The translations under genes and the position numbers were made by a program. 64,000 bases of DNA, from the NCBI GenBank assembly GCA_039000515.1, contig JBCFYV010000001.1:54058410-54122409 (forward strand). Direction: 5' to 3'. The notes beneath the pieces were generated by a model. That model worked only from the letters and a program-made list of their open reading frames with translations. It was not told the DNA's origin and ran no database searches. Of the stretch, positions 1-11,485 are shown piece by piece. The DNA comes from Timema cristinae. Its lineage: Eukaryota > Arthropoda > Insecta > Phasmatodea > Timematidae. Numbering within the stretch: position 1 is the first letter of the stretch; each line of letters starts with the position of its first letter.

Positions 1-1150
1 TATATAACTACGATATTTTAAAATAACAATACTTTGATTCACCAGAAAAACGTTTTCGTATTTTAATTTTAAAAGTTACCGTTAAATATTACACTTGGCA
101 ACACATATCTTTTTAACGATTTTGTCCGTTGGAAGGGTGTGGTTTTAAAAAAAATTAGGCTCTATGGTTGATAATTCTTTCAGGATTGATGTCACTTTGT
201 GTACATTTCCAAACGCTCTTCTTGGCTTATCGCGGGAAAAATTATATTAGCCTACCTCGAATTGTTCTAATATACTATAAAAGAAAATTACACTTAGTAA
301 TGCTGTTAAAACCATTCATCAATATATTTTCTTTAGATAAACATACATGGATGTATATCTTTATTCAAACAAATTAGCGAACCATTTAAAACTGCCATTG
401 CTGCTTTTCATGTGTTCAAGGAAGAAAGAGGTAATCGAAATTTTTCTAAACTCTTATACACGACGCAATCTATTTCACCTTTAGTGAAATTGGTTGAATT
501 ATGCTAATGTTTCAAGTTCTAATATTTCTAGTCAATTTTACCTTTAGTAAAATTCAATTTCAAATCATGAAAATGTTTCTAATTTAAATGTTATGGACCA
601 AAACATCTTCCATGAATAATTATGGGTGATAATAATGTTTGCGATATGGACAGCCTACTCTAGCGTTGTGTTATGATACATATCGATGCCTATACCATTT
701 TACGTCATACTATATGTGGTTATTGCACCTTCTTCTATATTTGAATCAAATAAAATACTGGTATTCTCTTGGGCCTGACTAATATTTCTGGGACTTCAAA
801 GGTGGTTACAGTTAAAAGGCTTTTGCAGGGGATTAGACCTTTTGCTGTTAGTTGAGGAACACATTATTGATCATGTGGTTGGACATTTACACTTCCTCCG
901 AAATTTAAGCTTTTCAGGAAATGTCTATATGGCCTATAATTCATTCACGACCTAAGTTTACATGGGTGACAGATCGAAATGTTACTAGAAGTAATCCCTA
1001 ATATATCACTACGCCAACAGCTGATATCTATCACTTTGGATTAGTGTAATGAAAACAGATGGTAATATATTAATGTGATAGTTAACCACAGTAATTTAGG
1101 CCAATATTATTTATATATTTATTTAAGGACGGATACAAGTGATTAATATA
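1..1150. other. AT-rich stretch without recognised genes
   Basis: I see no exon-like, RNA-like or repeat structure that I can support here. The open frames present are short and have AT-driven composition. Confidence 0.5.
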
Positions 1151-1271
1151 CGTCTTGTCAGAGGTGAAGGAAGGGTTTGGCAATCAGATAAATCTGTGTC
1201 GGGACCGAGGATTTGAACCCGAGCCTCCAACACAGAAGTCTGATACCTTACCCCTAGACCATCAGGTCACC
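1151..1271 (-). mobile_element. SINE-A, head module only
   Basis: Read on the minus strand this is the tRNA-like head of the main SINE in this window: box A TGGTCTAGGGGTAAGG, box B-like GGTTCAAATCC, then the linker ending in GACAAGACG. The body and tail are missing. The break falls exactly at the short palindrome that joins head and body in full copies (for example 17517-17797). It stops 12 bp before the mariner element. Confidence 0.8.
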
Positions 1272-1283
1272 TATAAACATATA

Positions 1284-2621
1284 CGAGGCGTGTTTTTTTT
1301 AAGTAAGTACCGTTTTGAAATTAAAAACACACCAAGTGTACTTTTTAATCAATTTTATTTTTACGTGAAAGCCTATACTTTAATCTACTTTTCAACATAA
1401 TTTCCACCAATATTAAGGCATTTGTAGTATCGTACAACCAGCTTTTGAATTCCATCCTCATAGAAATCTGCCGCCTGATTTGATAACCACAGCAACACGG
1501 CCGTTTTGAGGTCATCATCATCGTCGTGGCGCTGACCACCAAGATGCTGTTTTAAATGCAGGAACAAGTGGTAGTCACTAGGCGCTAGATCGGGACTGTA
1601 CGGAGGGTGATCAAGTTGTTTCCAGCCAAATGATGCGATGAGATCTTAGGTACGATTAGCCACATGTGGACGGGCATTGTCATGAAGCAAAACAATCCCC
1701 TAACTCAGCATGCCTCGCCTTTTGTTTTGGATTGCACGGCGCAGTTTAGTTAAGGTCTCACAATAAGTCTCAGAATTTATTGTGTCACCACGAGGCAAAA
1801 AATCCACGAGCAACACCCCCTTCCTATCCCAAAACACAGTACACATGATTTTTCGGGCTGAAATTGTTTGCTTGAACTTCACTTTCTTGGGTGATGTTGA
1901 ATGCCACCATTCCATGGATTGTTGTTTCGATTCCGGCGTAACATGAGCCACCCATGTTTCGTCACCTGTGACAATTTGACTTAAAAAATCATCACCAAAA
2001 TCACTGTATTGCTCAAGGAAAGTCAACGCACTGGCTAAACGTTTGGTTTTGTGCACCTCAGTCAACATTTTCGGTACCCAGCGTGAGCACAACTTACGAT
2101 AATTTAAGTGTTCTGTCACAATTCCATAAAGAACACTTCTTGAAACTTGAGGAAACTCACTAGGTAAAGATGAAACTCGTAAAGCGTCTGCTCTCTCGAA
2201 CTTTTCCATCAACTTTCTGCACCAAGTCTTCAGTAATGACAGAAGGTGCCCACTTCTATCCTCATCATGCACATTCGTGCGGCCATCTTTAAATGCTCTA
2301 ACCCATTTTCTTACCATTCATTGGCTCATAATGTTTTCTCCATACACTTCACTGATCTGCCGATGAATTTCAGCCGCTTTTACATCTTTTGCATGAAGAA
2401 AACGAATAACAGAGCGTATTTCACAGTCGGCGGGATTTTCTATTGACTGAGTCATTTTAAATACTCACAAACAGAGGTAAACACGGTCGAATACTTCAGT
2501 AATGGCGTCTGTGGCTAGCCAACAGATGGAGGTACTCTACGCGCATGCGCGGAACGGCAGTCGCAGCACTGCAGCGGCCAAATTTCAAAACGGTACTTAC
2601 TTAAAAAAAAAACACGCCTCG
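1284..2621 (-). mobile_element. Mariner-family DNA transposon, near complete
   Basis: The 1338-bp element is bounded by inverted repeats of about 38 bp. The left begins CGAGGCGTGTTTTTTTTAAG and the right ends with the complement CACGCCTCG. Both ends are flanked by TA (1282-1283 and 2622-2623), the target duplication expected for Tc1/mariner. The transposase gene fills the inside on the minus strand. The repeats are still nearly identical, so insertion or inactivation may be fairly recent. Confidence 0.95.
1385..2455 (-). pseudogene. Mariner transposase with three nonsense codons
   Basis: One reading frame runs from an ATG at 2455 to a stop at 1385, 356 codons, the normal length of a mariner transposase. 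It is interrupted by three in-frame stops: TGA just before the MVRKW segment at 2317, TAG at 1700-1702, and TAA about 20 codons later. No frameshift is needed. Visible motifs are the HTH-rich N-terminus, a WVP motif (SRWVPKML), first catalytic Asp in TGDETW, second in HDNARPH, and YSPDLAPSD carrying the third. Exactly 34 residues separate the second and third Asp, which is the D34D signature of true mariner. The enzyme would cut and paste the element; this copy cannot make a full protein. Confidence 0.93.
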
Positions 2622-2623
2622 TA

Positions 2624-3622
2624 TTGTATCCTTTGAAACTCTAATCATTGAAATATGAGTATTACAAAAAAATCATAATATTAACTTGGGTCATTGAGGC
2701 TAATACACGAAATATGGTCTCATTCTAACACTAGATAGCTCTACCTTTTACAAAACCAAGTAGAATATTAGAAAATATACATAATTAAGAAAAATAAAAG
2801 GATAATTCTGCCCTTAACTAATACATACAATTGCTCCATCTAAAGGCGGCAAAAAACCATCTGAGAAGTGGGATAGTCGCAATATCAGACATATATATGT
2901 AAGTTACGCGTATAGAAAAGTTTACTCCTACTATGACAACTATACAGAATATCATCGTCCTTGACGTCATTTAGTAAAGCTATACCTAATAAAAGCTAAT
3001 CATAAAGTCACATGTTCTACAGAATTACTCTTCATACTGGCATATCGAATAGATTTTATAAAAAATAAAGAATGCATCAAACGCGAGCTACCTACATGAT
3101 TATGGTGAACACATATGGATGAGAAATCTGATTTTTCACTGACCCCAGCATAAATTTAGCATACAAATCAGACCAAAATGTAAATTTAGTAAAAAAATAT
3201 ATAAATAAAACTGAGCCAAAACCTAATAAGTACCTTCCTCGCATGATCTTAAATAGTTATATCCAAAAAATGTAATTTTGATAACAATAAATAAATAAAC
3301 AGACCAAAAATTAATTTTAACTTACATAGAGCACGCGTAATTAGTCACTACAACTTGCAGGACAATAATATTCGCTGGCTTGTAAACAGCCCTTCTCAGC
3401 TGGGAAAGCCAATAGGGTTAGCGAACACATTATTAATCCTTAATGCGTCATCAACGTCCACTCATGAAGTGATATTATACAGACGCATGCGCACTGCAAT
3501 TTTGTCTGGAGATGCGGGACAGTCAGAGAACTTATATTTTCTTCCCAAGCCCAAGCCCCATCCTGGGAGACTGCGTCCTGGTGGAGTATTATGACACTAT
3601 ACACACTTTGTTTAAACATTCC
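2624..3622. other. Stretch without recognised genes
   Basis: AT-rich sequence between the mariner and the next SINE. I see no gene or repeat that I can name. Confidence 0.5.
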
Positions 3623-3830
3623 GCACAGATTTATCTGATTTCCAAACCCTTCTTCACTCTGACAAGACATCTTGTGAATGTGGGAATGCCAGGCCGCCAC
3701 CGTGGTTCGGATTCCAAGTTAAACTGTAGGTCCTTCATTAATCTCAAAATCACCCTACCATTACACATTAGCGTAGCGCGTATAACCCTAACGGTAGTAA
3801 GACGCGGTGCTAATAATAATTTAAAACATG
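3623..3830 (+). mobile_element. SINE-A, head truncated
   Basis: The copy begins inside the linker (ACAGATTTATCTGATT) and continues through the body (CCACCGTGGTTCGGATTCC) to the shared tail AGTAAGACGCGGTGCTAA and a short TAA repeat. The tRNA-like head is absent. Small internal deletions show it is old. Confidence 0.85.
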
Positions 3831-5305
3831 TTTGTGTACAACTCCATCAGTCGGGTGATTTTTCATAAGTTGATGTGACCTGGACGGCGAGAGGCAACGA
3901 TGAAATGAGGTAAGTCCATGGAATGTTTGTTGGCGGGGATTGATCACTCTATTGTACAGTCGTCATGGTACAATCGGTTAGAAAATATGAAAAGGATTTT
4001 TAATTTAATTTTATAACAACACATGTTCATTTTTGCACAGTTATTTCGTTCAATTCAAAGTTTTTATCAATAGTTTTTAAATCAAATTCTAAAGGTGAAT
4101 TTATATAGATGCAGACTTTATTTCCAAAACGATCATTCAACCTAGAAATCCATGTAATAAAGTCCTATTTTCTTTATTTCAAAATTAGAGCTATGCGAAT
4201 TTCAACACAGTCCGTCATGGAACTATATAAAATTATTTCGAAATTTATGACCTTTAAAAATAGGATATAGTAACATATAGACAATCACCTGTCTATAATT
4301 TAATGCAGGGGTGGGCTACGTCTTTTTCAAAATAGCCACATGTGTGGCGAATGAAAAGTGAAATTCGCCACATCATCTAAAATTTGAGAAATTAGGGTGC
4401 TCAAACGAATATTTAAATCAACACACTGTTTGAGTATGGAGCATTCAAAACTTTAACTATTCAGTTACAATTGGTTTGAACACAAATGATTAAAACCGTT
4501 CAAATAGAAAATGTAAAAAAATTTAATGTGAAATTTGGTAGTCCTTTTGTCTGGCAAGTTGCAGGAACATTGGCGTAATGTCTGAACTCATCCACATCTT
4601 AACTACGCCTCAAGATTGACATCGACAATTTGAGATCTGCATTTATACTTGCATTCCCATATAGGAGTGTTAGTTAAATTATTACTATTTTCCAAATTTA
4701 AATATGAAACGCTTGTTCCATATTTGAGTTACAATTTTTTTTCCTAAGATATACTAAACCTTGTTCCAAAATTATTTTTATTAGATGGAAATTAAGTCAC
4801 ATAGTGAAATACGATACAATTTTTTTACAATTTTATTTTTTTAATCAGTACAGATATTTAGGCTAAATTTGAAGTATAAAAGGAGTTTCTTAGTTTAAAA
4901 AAATAACATTAATTATTTTTAACAATATTCGTGACATTTTGAGTTGCCGTTTGTTTGAAGCAGTTGAGGTCATCAAAAACGATGATAGTTTTTTTAAGAG
5001 AGAGAGAGAGAGAAGGAACCTTAGTACCCACGGTATATGTTCCTTTACTTTGAGGCTATTGAATTTATTGAAACTCGAGTGCTTTGACAGTTTTCAAGTT
5101 GACATTGACGTTATTGTAAGTATTAATAAGCATGCACCAATCATCAAAGAAAATAAGGAAAAACACCTGCATTTCTATTCATCACGTTTTTTCTATCTTG
5201 CCATTGAATTACAGACATTGGGTGATAGGAAGTATTTAGATCAGTGCATTTTCAATCATGGATGCCTTATTTCAAATAAAGAACAGTACATTGAAGTCCA
5301 TCACA
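3831..5305. other. Region 3' of the SIAH-like gene, no other gene seen
   Basis: AT-rich sequence that would include the 3' UTR of the minus-strand SIAH-like gene. A short GA microsatellite lies near 4998-5013. I could not fix a polyadenylation signal because AATAAA-like strings are common by chance here. Confidence 0.45.
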
Positions 5306-5558
5306 TCACACTCTCTCTATCTTCACCTTGAAGTTCAGACAATTGTTGGGGCTGACGAAGAATTTCACACTGTTCAGGTCGATGCTGAAACAATCCCCGC
5401 TGTCGAACACGGCGGCCATCTTCTCCATGTCGCTGTGCGTCTCCCGGCAGAACGTGATCCTTCTTCGGGACTCTTCGCTAGAGAACTCCAGTTCGTACCT
5501 GAATCTGGACGCGTGGCTGATTGGACCGATGTACTGCACGCTTTGGTACCACATGTTT
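5306..5558 (-). CDS. SIAH/Sina-like E3 ligase, exon 4 (C-terminal SINA domain)
   Basis: This exon encodes the last 83 residues of a seven-in-absentia type protein, from NMWYQSVQYIG to the stop at 5306-5308. The pattern Y-I-G-P...RFRYELEF...RRRITF...SGDCFSIDLNSVKFF follows the second half of the SINA/TRAF-like substrate-binding domain. SIAH proteins are RING E3 ligases that bind E2 enzymes and direct substrates to the proteasome. The acceptor is clear: a pyrimidine-rich tract then GGCAG before 5558. The exon starts on the third base of an AGA codon, matching the phase of exon 3. It is GC-richer than its surroundings. Family membership is confident; which paralogue it is cannot be told. Confidence 0.88.
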
Positions 5559-6934
5559 CTGCCAAAAACAAAACAGAAACAATTAAAATAAACTGGGTTA
5601 AATCTTATAAGCCAATTCAAATTGTAGTTCAAACAACCTTCCTCTGTTCGTTGCATTATTTAAAATTGAAATTTGCGTAGGATATTTTGTGAATACTGAT
5701 TTTAATTTCCTGATCATTGAAGTTATTACGGGCATGATACCTTATTTATAAAAAAAATTATGAATATTATAAATAATCTCAGCTTTATATTAAAAAATTG
5801 TTATATGATTTATATTAGTTGCAGATTACAAGTGTAATCTTAGATATACTTGGAAAGAAATAGGCTTCTACGAAAAGTTTTTGAAACTTATGTAATAGAT
5901 GTTTTACATAAAACCATTTATTGTAATTTAAATGTGATCAATTTTGAGAATATTAGTGATTTTTATTACTTGGAGTATAAAAATCAAAGTCAGTCATTAT
6001 TGATCATGTATTTATTTGAATAGTATGAATAGAATTATGTAATGTAATAATTTCTGTAGGGGTACGTTAGAAGGTGTTTCAAAATATAACAGCTTTTAAC
6101 AAAACCTTTAATGTTTCTTACACTGAATGTACATTCTGTTTGTCATGAAAGGTATCAAGCTTATCATCATGATTCTGCTATGGTGCAGCTTATTAAACAT
6201 GGCCAGAGCCTAATCCGTCAAGTTAAATCTATTTCCCTACTGGGTGAGTGGAGTGTAACATCTAAGACAATACAAGTACTTCCAGGAAACGGACTTGGCT
6301 CAGTGACACCATATGGGAGTGTTATGAGACATCAAAGTTGTCTCTGTATGCACCTGGGGGATAGGCAACACATGCAGCATGCTACGCAAACCAACACAGG
6401 CATCCCCACTACTCCCTCCCCCGATATAAACGATGATGTCAACCCAGCAGAGCGGCATTGCACTTTTGGCTGTCAACATGAACGGACATTAAAGGTAATT
6501 AAATGTCTGCTGCTAGTCATAATTTACAACATACTCCCCTCTGTACGTCCTGAAGATTAATGAGTTGCCTACCCCCCAGATACTATATTCAACGCAAAAT
6601 TTAGCGTCTCATAGCACCACCATTTGGCGTCGTCAACCCCAAGTTAATTACGTGGAAATACTTGTCTTCTCGCCCCTTCCAAACTGTATAATTTTTTACT
6701 TGGGGGATCTGAATAAACCTTTATGTACACAAAATGGTAGATTAGCTGTGTGCTACTGAAAAATGAGGAAATTAAGTCTGGTTATCTTATTCTAAAGGTG
6801 GAAACTTATTTTAAATTTTGTGGTTATCAAAAATAACTTCACAAATGTTTGGTCAATAAATAAGGTAAATTGATATAATATAATTTAATAATTATAATAT
6901 ATTTTCACTGAGTAGCTTCCATGGAGTACAGTAC

Positions 6935-7139
6935 CTCTTGCAGTCCTGGTGAAAGTGGTACCAAAACAGTTCGTTCATGGCATAGAAGAGGATAACAGTC
7001 TTGGCGTTGATGGTGAAGTTGTGCTTCGTCAGCCTGAAGCATAGTTTGCTCCTTTCCAAATGCATGGCTAAAGGTCCATGAGTTTCCTTAACATGCCTCC
7101 ATAGTTCGGATCTCTTACCCTGCCACTGCAGCCCAAGTC
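6935..7139 (-). CDS. SIAH/Sina-like E3 ligase, exon 3 (zinc finger end and SINA start)
   Basis: Reading on the minus strand gives LGLQWQGKRSELWRHVKETH followed by the first half of the SINA beta-sandwich, ending FWYHFHQDCK plus two bases of an Arg codon. The acceptor GTGTTTCAG precedes 7139 and the donor GTACTG follows 6935. The exon has 205 bases and enters with two bases (GA) of a codon. In normal SIAH proteins the WQG motif is preceded by a zinc-binding Cys (CKWQG); here that residue is Leu. The two His of this finger (RHVKETH) are kept. Phases fit exon 2 before it and exon 4 after it. Confidence 0.87.
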
Positions 7140-8821
7140 CTGAAACACACGGGTTGGAAATGAACCGTAATGAACAAAAACACCCATCTTCGACCTTAGG
7201 TTCTTTTCACACTGGTCACTTTCAAGCCACAGTCAATAACATGTGTTCCTAACCACGGTAGGGCCACTAGGTTACTTCAGTGCAGTGTGTTTGAGGCTGT
7301 AATACCTCTACACCAGAGCTCACACATGAGAGTGTACGAAATTAACAGATTGACATTGACTTATATACACTTTTTTGTAAAGTTTATGATAATGACTTGA
7401 GATAATATGTGAAAGAGTTTTTTGGACGTTTCTCGCTGTCTCACAATACATGAAGAGTTTTTCCACATATATTTCTTAGATATCTCATTCCAACCACATT
7501 CACCTTGCTTAAAGGAATACAAAATTACTAATCATACTTTTGGGGAAGGCGTTGAATCCCCTTTCACCCTATCTCTTCTCAGCAGTTGCTGAATAGATAA
7601 AAATGTTCGGTGCTATACCGACTTTGAGACAAAAGTCACAGTTTTTGAAAATCACCCAGGGTCTCAACCCCAGGATGATTTTGAGTGATTTTGTCCTCTG
7701 CAAGTGGTGGTGAAGTTTAATTTCTAAAATAGTCACTAGGGAATATGCTTTATCTGGAAATTTGGTTTAAAGCTTGTAGACTGATCGTAACAAAACCACC
7801 TAACGTAAAAACAAAACCTTCAATTGGTAGACGCATGAAAGGTTAGGTTTAGCTAGGTTTGGTTAGCTTGTGATTAATAACATATGAACAAATTTTAATG
7901 AATAACTTTAACACGTCATTTGTTTTACTGTGGTACGTACGTAAGTACGTAAAATTTTCTTTATGAATTTACATAAATATACGAGTATACGCCATTATTT
8001 ATCTATTTCTGTTTATTTTATTTTTTAAGGTTTGGATATTGGTGACCCTGTTGAGTGATTACTATCAAATTTCAGCTTTTATAGCTCATAATAAGATATG
8101 AGAAATCATCTAAATTGATACAGACAATAGAAATACGTTATTATAGGTATCTCAAGAACTACTTGGTCGATATTAATGTTCAAAATGTCGATAGAAACGT
8201 CATTAAATTCCATAAAACAAATATAAGAAGTAATAGTGTTGTAAATATTTAGGTTTATTTGCATGGCAAAATAAAATATAACTATATTAATGTATTTATT
8301 TTGAGGTTTTAAAGACAAACAGATTATTACATAGACAAGTAAAATGATTGTTCGTGGTTTTGTTCTATAGATTTTTATGCCAGTCCCACACTGCCCGTTG
8401 TGACGAATAATTACCAACAAATAAATTTACCTTTTCATATGCTCATTCATATGGTCGATATGTAGTAAGATGATAGTTTTTTCAAACATTTTGTAGTTAG
8501 CAAATAATATAAACTAAATGTAGCCTCCACTCAACCTCAAAAGTAGCCAGATTACCTAACTTGGTTTAGTTATAGTTTAGGATATAATGTAGGCTATACA
8601 TTTTTTATGTAGTAAGTCAAGAAAGAAATGCTTCCATTCAGGTTCTCTATACCGATGAGTCATTATCTGAGCTGTATGAGTTATTTAATTAATATACAAG
8701 AATATTTATTCAACGATCAAAAACACCCAAAATACATTTTACAAGAAACATATTCAAACAATGAGACATCTCTCATTACAACCAGCTCCAGAGGGCTTTT
8801 GAGATGAGCCCTCCTTAATAT

Positions 8822-8822
<1 letters not shown>
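7140..8822. other. Intron 2 of the SIAH-like gene, left part
   Basis: AT-rich intronic sequence (minus-strand gene) between exon 3 and the microsatellite. No further exon-like block with splice signals was found. Short TTAGG-like runs near 7843-7866 are too few to be telomeric. Confidence 0.5.

Positions 8823-8904
<82 letters not shown>
8823..8904. repeat. (CA)n microsatellite
   Basis: About 80 bases of CA repeat with an AAATATATA interruption. It directly abuts the left end of the foldback element that follows. Confidence 0.95.
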
Positions 8905-8905
<1 letters not shown>

Positions 8906-9455
8906 CGGGAGCTCGGAAACTCATACCCCAAATGGCACATATTGCTTGTTTGAGCCAAAAGTAAAACAAAATCCATACAATTACATCCGGAAACTCATGC
9001 TAGTACCATTACATAAATTGTGTCCAAATTTCAGCGTACAGCGCCGAGATAGCAAAGTTGTTCAAGCATGCGTGTACAACAAGTTGCATAGGAGTTAGGC
9101 GTGTGGCACTACACACTTTGACATCTTGGAGCACAGCAGCAGAACATACCACAATTAATGGGGAACAACACACTAGACCATCTAGAAATGCGAATACGTT
9201 CTGAGGGTCATCATTAATGGTCCCATATCACAGCAAATGCTTGCAATTATTACATGTGCAGTGCCACGGGCCTAACTCCTATGCAACCGGTTGTACACGC
9301 ATGCTTGAACAGCTCTTCTATCCCGGTGCTGTACGCTGAAATCTAGTCACAATTTAATGGCATAGGTTTCCGGATGTAAGTGTATAGGATATTGTATTAA
9401 TTTTGGTTCAAACAAACTCTATGTGCAGTTTGGGTTATGAGCTTCTGAGCACCCT
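8903..9455. mobile_element. Foldback (long inverted repeat) element
   Basis: The left arm, about 8903-9115, and right arm, about 9255-9455, are imperfect reverse complements over some 200 bases. Matching blocks include TTACATCCGGAAAC, TTTCAGCGTACAGC, TTCAAGCATGCGTGTACAAC and GCATAGGAGTTAGG. The outer end reads CAGGGTGCTCAGAAGCTC from the right. The unpaired centre is about 139 bases. There is no transposase. It lies in intron 2 of the SIAH-like gene. I cannot name the superfamily. Confidence 0.85.
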
Positions 9456-9665
9456 GTATGTATGTGTATACATATAAAGTATTTAGTATGAGTATCACCA
9501 CTTTTAGGCGATGTAAAATATAAAAATTTGTACGCGTTTTTTAATCAGTCTCTTAAAGCCTTACTAGCCACAAGACTAAAGGCCACCAAACATACACGTC
9601 TCACTGTTAAAACGGTAATTTGAGGTTAACACTAACATAAAATGGGTTATACCACTGTACCTTGC

Positions 9666-9811
9666 CTGAAAGACAGTCGTATACACGGTGCTGTTTGGGT
9701 GGTCTTAGTTCGACCCCAATTCCTTGAGAAGGGTGCAAGCACTGCTCCGCTATCTGTTCAAGAGCGACATTTCTTGATGTCGTGGATAGAGATCTCCGAC
9801 AGGAAGGACAT
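9666..9811 (-). CDS. SIAH/Sina-like E3 ligase, exon 2 (RING end and first zinc finger)
   Basis: The minus strand encodes CPSCRRSLSTTSRNVALEQI and on to HRVYDCLS, matching the CPTCR part of the SIAH RING and the helix plus first SIAH-type zinc finger after it. The acceptor is GTGTGTCGACAG before 9811. If the donor is the non-canonical GC in CAG/GCAAGG at 9665, the exon ends in phase 1 and joins exon 3 to give Gly-Leu-Gly-Leu-Gln-Trp-Gln-Gly. The nearby GT donor (AAG/GTACAG) would break the frame. Of the zinc ligands expected, the first two Cys are replaced (PS and GV where PC and GC are usual), while His and Cys of QHRVYDC remain. This suggests relaxed constraint or a changed function. Confidence 0.78.
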
Positions 9812-11050
9812 CTGTCGACACACGGTAGAACTATGTCAAACAAGAATAAACTCTTTTCTGTTATCTGCATTATAATTGAAGTTCCCTAATATATATATTT
9901 TAATGTATTTACTATAATATATTAGAAAAAGATTGGTTCGTGGGAAATAATTGTTTATGTGTATGCCTTTGTATTTAAATACATATAAAAGGATATAATC
10001 GAATCAATTTCGGCAAACTTACCAGTGTTTATATTTGATATTTTTATGAAAGTGTTATCAGAAACATGCACCTTAAAGTAACATACAGCAGTGGAGGAGA
10101 AAATAGTTTTATTGTCCTTGATGACTCAGCCAGTCATAAGTTAAACATATACCTAAGTAGCGTAACCAAACAATTATTTGACGGCATATTTAATAATTAA
10201 TCTCTCATGTCTTGTTATTATGAATTAATACAGTTCTCTGGGAAGATTTTTTTTCACAAGTATATCTACTTAGAACTGAATTAAATGTTCAAGAGTACAC
10301 GCAATGATTTTTAACAATGCATTTAAACCAGTAAGCATATTTTTTTTAAATCTACACTTTTAGGAATTAACTGTAGTACTAATTTTAACAATTTTTTTAA
10401 TAATCAAAAATTGCAATTGTTTTTGCCAACGATTATGTTTGTATTAATAAAGTAAATGATCAAAACATATGTAGTAAAAACGTTTGAAAAAATTATTCGT
10501 ATATTATTTTGATGTATAACCATAACATAATAGGCCATAGTCAACTTTTAATGCTTTATTCCTTTATTTTAAAATATAGCTGTACAGGAAGAGGAAATAC
10601 ATTGAAATGCAAAGTCAATTACTTAGCGTTGACAAGTTTTTCCATATTTTATTGAAGTCAGTAAAGTCAGCATACTCATACACAAATTGACAATGAATTT
10701 TCTGTACACACAACGTTATAAAAATCTATGAAAGTCCACCTAACTAGAATGGAGACTACAGTGAAAGAGGAGTGTAATCTTTTCAAACCAACTCTTTGAC
10801 CCTCTCCAACAACCCTTTTATTACTTAAAATTGCCAAGTTGATCAAGATGAAATTGGCAGGCATATAACTAAATGGTTAGCTTTAATTTTATTGTTTCAT
10901 GAGACTAATTTACATTGAACCATTGCACCTTATGTAGGTCTGCATGAGAAATGTTTAAACTAAAACTAATGCTAAACTATATCAAACATTTATTTTGAGA
11001 GTAGGTACCTTTTAGGAGTCTTTTCAAAGTTCTATCGTTTACATTTAAAT

Positions 11051-11262
11051 ACACTGCGTCTTACTACCCATCTAGGTTATCCACTTATTTAAAGTGACTG
11101 GGCAGGTATGAGGAAGATAGAATTGATAGGAAATGTACCATCGTTTACGAGGATGATAAGTGAGAAACAGTTTAAGATATAACTCTCAGTACACCTGTCC
11201 GAGGTACGAATCCTGACCTCTCTGTCACCGGTAAGCAGATAAGACTATATTGACGCTTTAGT
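11051..11262 (-). mobile_element. Decayed SINE-B copy
   Basis: The minus strand carries the tail (TAGATGGGTAGTAAGACGCA at the left end), the TTCCTATC..CTTCCTCAT body and a box B-like GGATTCGTACC. It is heavily mutated. Confidence 0.65.
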
Positions 11263-11407
11263 TGGTGTCTACCCATTTCTATAAAATATTTTGCCTGGGA
11301 GATCCTACAATTGTAGAAAAAGTTGTGTTGGCTTGCCTAGTTTCTATTTATACAAATTGAGCATATGTTGACGTTATTTGAATAGTATTCTTTAAATTGA
11401 AAAATGA

Positions 11408-11485
11408 GATCCGGACACGAGAATTGAATCCTGAACCTTTGGCTTTGTACGCCAATGCTCTTACCACTGAACTATTCTGCAATAA
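11408..11485 (-). other. tRNA-like segment (SINE head or tRNA pseudogene)
   Basis: The minus strand has a box A-like TAGTTCAGTGGTAAGAGCA, a 5-bp anticodon-type stem TTGGC/GCCAA around a 7-base loop, and a box B-like GATTCAATTC. The T-arm and acceptor stem pair poorly, so a working tRNA gene is unlikely. No known SINE body from this window follows it. Confidence 0.45.

Noticed and set aside
4939..5331. 130-codon plus-strand frame overlapping the last SIAH-like exon
   Set aside because: Low-complexity start, no ATG at the 5' end, no recognised domain, and it lies antisense to a well-supported exon.
6111..6560. 149-codon plus-strand frame
   Set aside because: It lies within intron 3 of the SIAH-like gene, with no recognised domain on either strand. 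It may be an old transposon piece, but I cannot support a gene.
7843..7870. TTAGG-type insect telomere repeat
   Set aside because: Only a few irregular GGTTAG-like words are present; no array.
9642..9875. 77-codon plus-strand frame
   Set aside because: Antisense to exon 2 of the SIAH-like gene, which has the recognisable CPSCR motif and splice signals.
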